A DNA stretch of 64,000 nt from Acinetobacter sp. ASP199 (GTDB taxonomy: Bacteria; Pseudomonadota; Gammaproteobacteria; Pseudomonadales; Moraxellaceae). The stretch spans positions 992,001-1,056,000 of the forward strand of contig NZ_CP062182.1 of NCBI RefSeq assembly GCF_022700675.1, in the 5' to 3' direction. Positions 58,460 to 64,000 of the stretch are shown one piece after another. Position 1 is the stretch's first letter. Every line of letters starts with the position of its first letter. A program made the translations under genes and the position numbers. The notes beneath the pieces were generated by a model, which saw nothing but the letters and a program-made list of their open reading frames with translations, had not been told where the DNA came from and did no database searches.

Positions 58460-59164
58460 TTATTTGAACTGAATCGAACCATTGGCACTCACGGTCATTT
58501 TAGATTCACCAGCAGCCATTTCCTGGTCAGCTATAGCATTTTCAGCATATGCTGCCTTGGCCATCGCCATGCGTGGAACCAGTGGGTAACCTGAATTATT
58601 GGTATTGATATTCATATTTACCAGTTGGTAGCTAGATTTGTTCCAGGCTTGAGTCAGGCTTTGTGCACGTTGCTGGAAGTTTTTGGATGCTTCCAGCATG
58701 AGCTCATTTTCAACTTTCTTACGTTTTGCTTCAGATACTGTAAAGTTAATCGATTCAGTCTGGAAGTTCTGCTGTAATTCAGCAATCAACTGAGAAGCGG
58801 CTTTAAAGTCAGTCGATTCAATACGTACCTGAGCGCGAGCACGCCATTCTCTGAGTTTTCGATTGTCATTGTCATACACTGGATAGGTATGCTGTGAACC
58901 GGTTTCAATTTTCACACTCGGATATTTCTTTGCTGCATTGATGGCCTGGTTCATGAGTTGATTAATTTGTGCTGCAAGCTCAGCCGGCTGCTTATTTGAT
59001 TTTTCTACATATAAATTGGCATGCATCAAATCATTGGAAATATCACGGCTGGCTTCTGCCGATAGATTGACGACATTATAATTCAAGGTTTCTTCAGGGG
59101 CTGCGAAAGCGGCGGAAGATAATGCGCCTAGCAAAGCAAGCGCGGAAAAAGAAGAAAGACGCAT
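58460..59164 (-). CDS. SIMPL (DUF541) periplasmic protein
   Basis: ATG 59164, with AGGACA ahead, gives 234 residues; the longer frame to 59209 has no ribosome site. The signal peptide is MRLSSFSALALLGALSSAAFA. The SIMPL domain follows: NVVNLSAEASRDISNDLMHANLYVEKSNKQPAELAAQINQLMNQAI, then SINFTVSEAKRKKVENELMLEASKNFQQRA. It ends GESKMTVSANGSIQFK. The family (YggE and others) is exported, forms oligomers in some species and has no agreed function; links to oxidative stress are reported for YggE. Confidence 0.88.
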   Translation of the reverse strand: MRLSSFSALALLGALSSAAFAAPEETLNYNVVNLSAEASRDISNDLMHANLYVEKSNKQPAELAAQINQLMNQAINAAKKYPSVKIETGSQHTYPVYDNDNRKLREWRARAQVRIESTDFKAASQLIAELQQNFQTESINFTVSEAKRKKVENELMLEASKNFQQRAQSLTQAWNKSSYQLVNMNINTNNSGYPLVPRMAMAKAAYAENAIADQEMAAGESKMTVSANGSIQFK

Positions 59165-59638
59165 TATGTTGTCCTGTTTTAGTGGAATTGTTGGCCTTGT
59201 ACTGATCATAAAATACTAAGATGTAAATGTGTTGAGATTCAGCAATTATTGTCGTTAGATTGTTAAAATATATTTTATTTTTTGAGAATTCATTTAAATT
59301 AAATATTATTATAATTATATACTTACCAATATAATTGCTTGATAATTACACTGTTGTATTCATGACAACAAAATTGCATAAAATAGTCAGGTTTCCTTGT
59401 CATTGTTATACGTTCAGTTGATAATTTAGACAGCAACATTACTTGATATATTTTTTCAATAACCCAAGAGGCAAATTGATACTAAAAGTTGTTTATTTTC
59501 TTGAAAAAAACTGTATCATCCGCCTCTCCTAGTTACTGAATAGAAATTGTCTAACTAGATTATATAAAGCACCGAGTCAAAGGACCGCAAGTCACCAGAC
59601 TTATTTCTTTCAACCCATATCAGAGATGGTAATTCGAT
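59165..59638. other. Divergent intergenic region before the dat-ddc operon
   Basis: About 474 bp, strongly AT-rich. It contains the promoters of the SIMPL gene and of dat. I see no convincing operator and no reading frame. The long leader suggests regulation, but nothing more can be said by eye. Confidence 0.45.
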
Positions 59639-61012
59639 ATGAGCGTTTCTTCTGTAAATCCTGCCACCAATTCCACAAACGAATACTACTTGACTCGCCA
59701 AAGTCAGATGGAATCGAATGTGCGTAGTTATCCACGTAAATTACCGTTAGCGATAGCGAAAGCACAAGGTTGCTGGGTTACCGATGTTGAAGGTACAGAG
59801 TACCTGGATTGTTTAGCTGGGGCAGGGACATTGGCTTTAGGCCATAATCACCCTGCGGTCATTCAAAGTATCCAAGACACACTTGCAAGTGGACTCCCAT
59901 TGCATACTTTGGATTTAACAACACCTTTAAAAGATGCTTTCACTGAAGCACTACTTGAACAATTACCAGGTGGTAAGGAAGAGTATTGTCTACAGTTCTG
60001 TGGCCCATCTGGTGCAGATGCGACAGAAGCAGCAATTAAACTTGCAAAAACATTTACTGGTCGTAGTTCAGTGATTAGCTTCTCAGGTGGCTATCACGGT
60101 ATGACTCACGGTTCTTTGGCAATGACAGGTAACCTGTCTGCGAAGAATGCAGTGAATGGCTTAATGCCAGGCGTTCAGTTTATGCCATATCCACACGAAT
60201 ACCGTTGCCCATTAGGTCTTGGCGGTGAAGCAGGTGTAGATGCATTGACTTACTTCTTTGAAAACTTCATCGAAGATGTTGAAAGCGGTGTAACGAAACC
60301 AGCAGCTGTTATTCTTGAAGCGATTCAAGGTGAAGGCGGTGTGGTGACGGCACCTGTAAAATGGTTGCAAAAAATCCGCGAAGTGACTGAAAAACACAAT
60401 ATTGTGTTGATTCTTGACGAAGTTCAAGCAGGCTTTGCGCGTTCAGGTAAGATGTTCGCATTCGAACATGCTGGTATTGAGCCAGATGTTGTCGTGATGT
60501 CTAAAGCAGTAGGTGGTAGCTTGCCACTTGCGGTACTTGGTATTAAGCGTAAGTTTGATGCTTGGCAGCCTGCTGGTCACACGGGTACTTTCCGTGGTAA
60601 CCAGTTGGCAATGGGTACTGGTCTTGCAACCATCAAAACCATTAAAGAACAAAACTTGGCACAAAATGCGCAAGAGCGCGGTGATTTCTTGCAAGCTGAA
60701 TTGAAGAAATTAGCGGTTGAGTTCCCATGTATCGGTAACGTACGTGGTCGTGGTTTGATGATTGGTGTTGAAATCGTTGACGAGCGTAAACCTGCAGATC
60801 ATATGGGTTCACTTCCAGCTGATGGTCAATTGGCAGCAGCAATTCAAACAGCTTGTTTCAACAACAAATTGTTGTTAGAAAAAGGCGGTCGTAACGGTAC
60901 AGTGATTCGTCTACTTTGCCCATTGATCATCACTCAAGCAGAATGTGAAGAAGTGATTGTTCGCTTTAAGAAAGCGGTTGCTGAAGCATTAGTTGCAGTT
61001 CGAGGCGCATAA
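59639..61012 (+). CDS. dat: L-2,4-diaminobutyrate:2-oxoglutarate 4-aminotransferase
   Basis: A 457-residue class III PLP aminotransferase. Landmarks are [18 protein letters not shown] near residue 50, [59 protein letters not shown], and the PLP Lys in [17 protein letters not shown]. In Acinetobacter this enzyme, first characterised in A. baumannii, converts aspartate semialdehyde to diaminobutyrate using glutamate. It is followed by ddc after three bases, so the pair is an operon for 1,3-diaminopropane, the main polyamine of the genus. Confidence 0.96.
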   Translation: MSVSSVNPATNSTNEYYLTRQSQMESNVRSYPRKLPLAIAKAQGCWVTDVEGTEYLDCLAGAGTLALGHNHPAVIQSIQDTLASGLPLHTLDLTTPLKDAFTEALLEQLPGGKEEYCLQFCGPSGADATEAAIKLAKTFTGRSSVISFSGGYHGMTHGSLAMTGNLSAKNAVNGLMPGVQFMPYPHEYRCPLGLGGEAGVDALTYFFENFIEDVESGVTKPAAVILEAIQGEGGVVTAPVKWLQKIREVTEKHNIVLILDEVQAGFARSGKMFAFEHAGIEPDVVVMSKAVGGSLPLAVLGIKRKFDAWQPAGHTGTFRGNQLAMGTGLATIKTIKEQNLAQNAQERGDFLQAELKKLAVEFPCIGNVRGRGLMIGVEIVDERKPADHMGSLPADGQLAAAIQTACFNNKLLLEKGGRNGTVIRLLCPLIITQAECEEVIVRFKKAVAEALVAVRGA

Positions 61013-61015
61013 TTT

Positions 61016-62548
61016 ATGGTAGATTTTGCAGAACATCGTAAAGCGTTGCTCTGTAATGATGCTGCATCTATTGCTGACTATTCGTCAGCAATGGAGCAAG
61101 CGACCAAAGCGGTTGCAGCATGGTTACAAAACGACAAAATGTACACTGGTGGTAGCATCAAAGAGCTACGCAGTGCAATTGCGTTCAATCCTTCTAAAGA
61201 AGGTTTGGGTGTAGAGAAATCTTTGGAGCGTATGGTTGAGTTATTCCTTAACAAAAGCTTAAAGGTACATCACCCACATTCTTTAGCACATTTACACTGC
61301 CCGACCATGGTGACCAGCCAAATCGCGGAAGTGTTGATTAATGCAACCAACCAGTCAATGGACTCTTGGGATCAAAGCCCTGCTGGTTCATTGATGGAAG
61401 TTCAGTTGATCAATTGGCTACGTCAAAAAGTCGGCTATGGCGCAGGTCAAGCAGGTGTGTTTACTTCAGGTGGTACACAGTCGAACTTGATGGGTGTGCT
61501 TCTTGCGCGTGATGCATGCATCGCGAAAAACTGGAAAGACGAAAACGGTAATCCGTGGTCTGTACAGCGTGATGGCGTGCCTGCGGACGCAATGCGTAAT
61601 GTTAAAGTCATTTGTTCTGAAAATGCACACTTCTCTGTGCAAAAGAACATGGCGATGATGGGTATGGGCTTCCAGTCTGTTGTGACTGTTCCTGTTGACG
61701 AAAATGCTCGCATGGACATGGACGCACTTGAGAAAACCATGACTCACCTTCAATCTGAAGGTAAAATCGTGGCATGTGTGGTGGCAACTGCGGGTACAAC
61801 CGATGCTGGCGCAATTGATCCACTGAAGAAAGTACGTGAAATCACCAACAAATATGGCGCGTGGATGCACATTGATGCGGCATGGGGGGGGGCTTTAATT
61901 CTTTCTAACGATCATCGAGATATGTTAGATGGTATCGAGCTTTCTGATTCGATCACGCTTGACTTCCATAAGCATTATTTCCAAACGATTTCTTGTGGCG
62001 CATTCTTGCTCAAAGACGAAGCGAACTATCGTTTCATGCATTATGAAGCTGAGTATCTAAACTCTGCTTATGATGAAGAGCATGGCGTACCAAACCTTGT
62101 GTCAAAATCGCTACAAACAACACGTCGTTTTGATGCGTTGAAATTGTGGATGACTGTTGAAGCACTTGGTGAAGAGCTTTATGGTTCAATGATCGATCAT
62201 GGCGTGAAATTAACCCGTGAAGTAGCAGACTACATCAAGGCAACTGATGGTCTGGAACTTCTGGTTGAGCCACAATTTGCATCGGTACTGTTCCGTGTGG
62301 TTCCAACAGATTATCCAGCTGAATTTGTGGATGCCTTGAACCAGAACGTTGCGGATGAATTATTCGCACGTGGTGAAGCGAACATTGGTGTAACTAAAGT
62401 GGGTCAGGTTCAATCTCTGAAAATGACAACTTTAAGCCCAGTTGCAACCCTAGATAACGTGAAGAATTTGCTGGCATTGGTGCTTGCAGAAGCGGATCGT
62501 ATCAAGGATTCCATCGCTAACGGTACTTATACACCGCCAATCGTATAA
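61016..62548 (+). CDS. ddc: L-2,4-diaminobutyrate decarboxylase
   Basis: A 510-residue group II PLP decarboxylase. Landmarks are [74 protein letters not shown], and the PLP Lys in [14 protein letters not shown]. It decarboxylates diaminobutyrate to 1,3-diaminopropane. Diaminopropane is needed for surface motility and virulence traits in A. baumannii. A nine-G tract at the WGG codons (about 61884-61892) is notable. A strong terminator follows. Confidence 0.97.
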   Translation: MVDFAEHRKALLCNDAASIADYSSAMEQATKAVAAWLQNDKMYTGGSIKELRSAIAFNPSKEGLGVEKSLERMVELFLNKSLKVHHPHSLAHLHCPTMVTSQIAEVLINATNQSMDSWDQSPAGSLMEVQLINWLRQKVGYGAGQAGVFTSGGTQSNLMGVLLARDACIAKNWKDENGNPWSVQRDGVPADAMRNVKVICSENAHFSVQKNMAMMGMGFQSVVTVPVDENARMDMDALEKTMTHLQSEGKIVACVVATAGTTDAGAIDPLKKVREITNKYGAWMHIDAAWGGALILSNDHRDMLDGIELSDSITLDFHKHYFQTISCGAFLLKDEANYRFMHYEAEYLNSAYDEEHGVPNLVSKSLQTTRRFDALKLWMTVEALGEELYGSMIDHGVKLTREVADYIKATDGLELLVEPQFASVLFRVVPTDYPAEFVDALNQNVADELFARGEANIGVTKVGQVQSLKMTTLSPVATLDNVKNLLALVLAEADRIKDSIANGTYTPPIV

Positions 62549-62561
62549 GCGGTTGCAGGTG

Positions 62562-62592
62562 AAAAAAGGAGATCGTTAAGATCTCCTTTTTT
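62562..62592 (+). terminator. Intrinsic terminator of dat-ddc
   Basis: Twelve-bp stem AAAAAAGGAGAT/ATCTCCTTTTTT with a CGTTAAG loop. Confidence 0.9.
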
Positions 62593-62629
62593 ATTGGAAT
62601 TTGGCTGACACATAAATAATAATTTCGCA

Positions 62630-63693
62630 GATTCAAATACCAAGTGCGACATATTTGTAGTTAGTTGAAAAAGTTAGGTGTATTAAAATCATTAGACTTT
62701 TTTCAACTCGCAATTGGAAAGCACCCAATGAAGCAATACACCCAACTTTCTCAAGATGAAAGATACGAAATTTATGCTGCTTTGAAAAGCAAATCTTCAA
62801 TCTCTACCCTTGCCAGGGAGCTTGGACGTTCTCGATCAACCCTTTATCGTGAGATCAAAAGAAATACTGGAAAACGTGGATATCGAGCTCAACAGGCAGA
62901 GAAATTTTCAAGTCAAAGACGATATCGATCCTCTTCACAAATGACAGATTTTGCTCTCGTTTATATTCGTTATCTGATTGGCTTAGATTGGTCTCCTGAG
63001 CAAATTTCAGGTGCTTTAACACAACGAGGTTGGCTTGATGTGCCTTCACATGAATGGATTTATCAGTATGTTTATCTAGATAAATCTAAAGGTGGTAAGC
63101 TCCACCTTCATTTAAGGCATCAAAAGAAATATCGTAAACGAGGTTATAAAAATACAGACCGTAGAGGCCAACTCGTTGATAGAACAAGTATTCACTGTCG
63201 CGATGAGGTCGTCGAGAAACGTCAACGCCTAGGTGATTTTGAAGGTGATACCGTGATAGGCAAGAATCACAAGGGGGCATTATTAACTCTGGTTGAGCGC
63301 AAAAGCTTGTATGTACATATCGTTCATTTGGGACAAACTAGAACCACAACTAAAACGATTTCGTGTGCTTTAGCATGTTTGCGCAGCAGTCATGCCTACA
63401 GTGTAACCTTTGATAATGGTAAGGAGTTCTCCGAGCACCGGCGGATAACGGAAGCAGGGATAGAGACGTACTTTGCAGATCCATACAAGTCGATTCAACG
63501 AGCCAGAAATGAAAATACCAATGGTCTGATCAGGCAATATCTGCCAAAATCATCTTCGTTTGATGAACTGTCAAATGAACAAATAGAGCAGATAGAATTT
63601 GCTCTCAATCATCGCCCTAGAAAAACACTAGGCTGGTATACGCCTAGTGAAGTTATGGCTGGTTTTTATACTGTTGCACTTGCTGCTTGAATC
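62630..63693. mobile_element. Second, distinct IS30-family insertion sequence (about 1,064 bp)
   Basis: Imperfect 22-bp inverted repeats: left 62630-62651 (GATTCAA...AAGTGCGACA) and right 63672-63693 (read inward GATTCAA...AAGTGCAACA). CGC occurs on both sides (62626-62628 and 63694-63696) and may be the short target duplication, with one extra base on the left. The inner repeat core AAGTGC(A/G)ACA is shared with the IS at 51.7 kb although the transposases differ. The element seems intact. Confidence 0.85.
62728..63690 (+). CDS. IS30-family transposase, second element
   Basis: The start chosen is ATG 62728 (MKQYTQLSQDERYEIYAALK), at the normal IS30 start, giving 320 residues; the open frame extends back to 62665 into the left end. 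The HTH is STLARELGRSRSTLYREIKRN. The DDE triad is in LGDFEGDTVIGKNHKG, VTFDNGKEFSEH and NENTNGLIRQYLP. Note that Arg-Ala precedes the Glu (SIQRARNENTN), where the other element has QRGSNENTN. It appears complete. It resembles transposases of ISAba125-type elements in general, but I cannot name the IS. Confidence 0.95.
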   Translation: MKQYTQLSQDERYEIYAALKSKSSISTLARELGRSRSTLYREIKRNTGKRGYRAQQAEKFSSQRRYRSSSQMTDFALVYIRYLIGLDWSPEQISGALTQRGWLDVPSHEWIYQYVYLDKSKGGKLHLHLRHQKKYRKRGYKNTDRRGQLVDRTSIHCRDEVVEKRQRLGDFEGDTVIGKNHKGALLTLVERKSLYVHIVHLGQTRTTTKTISCALACLRSSHAYSVTFDNGKEFSEHRRITEAGIETYFADPYKSIQRARNENTNGLIRQYLPKSSSFDELSNEQIEQIEFALNHRPRKTLGWYTPSEVMAGFYTVALAA

Positions 63694-63710
63694 CGCCTTT
63701 TTAAATAAAA

Positions 63711-64000
63711 TTAAGCTGCAAATAAAGGACTAAAGCCTTTTTTTCTTAACAGTTTGCGATACATGCTGGAGCTTCGATCTGCCGGGAAATGTGCTTCCAG
63801 AGATAAGTCTAGCGGTAAAAACTCAGGCTTCTGATTTTCGACAATCAGGCGATCTTCTTCAAAAATCTTCAGATTAAAATCATAGGCTTCTTCGACGGGT
63901 AAGTCTTTATCATAATTACGACAGATAAGATCAAACAGCCGGGTCTGACGGGTGGTCATCGGTGAAGCAGCATTCATAATCACCTGTTTAGCATCATTAG
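63711..64000 (-). CDS. C-terminal part of a Rieske aromatic-ring oxygenase subunit, 5' end outside window
   Basis: The frame is open to the window edge. It reads NDAKQVIMNAASPMTTRQTR then LFDLICRNYDKDLPVEEAYD and ends in a Leu/Arg-rich tail (MYRKLLRKKGFSPLFAA). The '...NAASPMT..T...F...RNY' stretch is the C-terminal strand region of single-component or alpha-subunit Rieske oxygenases of the vanillate demethylase/carbazole type. The Rieske and mononuclear iron motifs would lie beyond the window. Its stop is 17 bp from the end of the second IS30. Confidence 0.6.
   Translation of the reverse strand, partial: NDAKQVIMNAASPMTTRQTRLFDLICRNYDKDLPVEEAYDFNLKIFEEDRLIVENQKPEFLPLDLSLEAHFPADRSSSMYRKLLRKKGFSPLFAA

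Noticed and set aside
61466..61870. A 134-residue antisense frame in ddc
   Set aside because: It lies entirely within a well-conserved enzyme gene, is His/Cys-rich from antisense composition and has no start signals.

Overview
The window is from a gammaproteobacterium that is almost certainly Acinetobacter. The evidence is the trpGDC cluster without trpE, the dat-ddc operon for 1,3-diaminopropane, a long-form GAPDH, an A1S_2505-type protein, an FadE-type acyl-CoA dehydrogenase, soluble transhydrogenase SthA, and the AT-rich intergenic style. I cannot name the species; nothing seen points specifically to A. baumannii. Most of the window is core chromosome with housekeeping genes and many clear intrinsic terminators. 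Accessory or decaying patches are scattered between them.

Layout. 1-6559 is the 3' part of a giant glycine-rich repeat autotransporter, cut by the window edge. 6.7-12.2 kb holds a methyltransferase, a pirin, an L,D-transpeptidase, hemE and a membrane protein. 12.3-15.2 kb has a DUF3015 exported protein, a DUF4105 protein and the wreck of a GGDEF gene. 15.2-20.8 kb is on the minus strand: DUF4385, cupin, folE, Smr-domain protein, trpC, trpD, trpG. An 800-bp divergent intergenic region then leads to glnA; it carries a near-consensus sigma-54 promoter and two NtrC-like sites. 23-26.5 kb carries ubiC-ubiA, a lipoprotein hydrolase and a small membrane protein. 26.5-27.6 kb has a DUF2726 gene and a duplicated pair of tRNA-Asn genes. 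27.8-37.4 kb holds sodB, a Nif3-like gene, a DegS/AlgW-like protease, two abutting gene remnants, fadE, lipA, sthA and a cysteine-rich copper-binding protein. 37.6-42.7 kb has a TauD-type dioxygenase, an unlisted 44-residue membrane protein, an MFS transporter and two long OmpW paralogues. 43-46 kb has a small basic protein, a PAS-PAS-GGDEF gene broken by one amber codon, and an A1S_2505-like gene. 46-51.6 kb has uvrB, a lipocalin, rarD-like and gap. 51.7-64 kb has two different IS30-family elements, an HxlR regulator with an EEP-family gene, an MFS transporter, obgE-proB, a SIMPL protein, dat-ddc and the 3' end of a Rieske oxygenase gene.

How the genes work together. glnA shows nitrogen-starvation control of the NtrC/sigma-54 type. 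trpGDC supplies the middle of tryptophan synthesis and, by precedent in Acinetobacter, TrpG also serves folate synthesis. ubiC and ubiA make the first two dedicated steps of ubiquinone. dat and ddc are translationally close and make 1,3-diaminopropane. The MFS, 44-residue protein and dioxygenase could be one transcription unit for uptake and oxidation of an organic acid, but that is inference. Two of the broken or degraded genes are diguanylate cyclases, so this lineage may be losing c-di-GMP genes.

No CRISPR array, prophage or obvious new defence system was seen. The points most worth a second look are the glnA control region, the amber-split cyclase, the duplicated tRNA-Asn units with a start codon inside one terminator hairpin, and the 44-residue reading frame overlapping the MFS stop.
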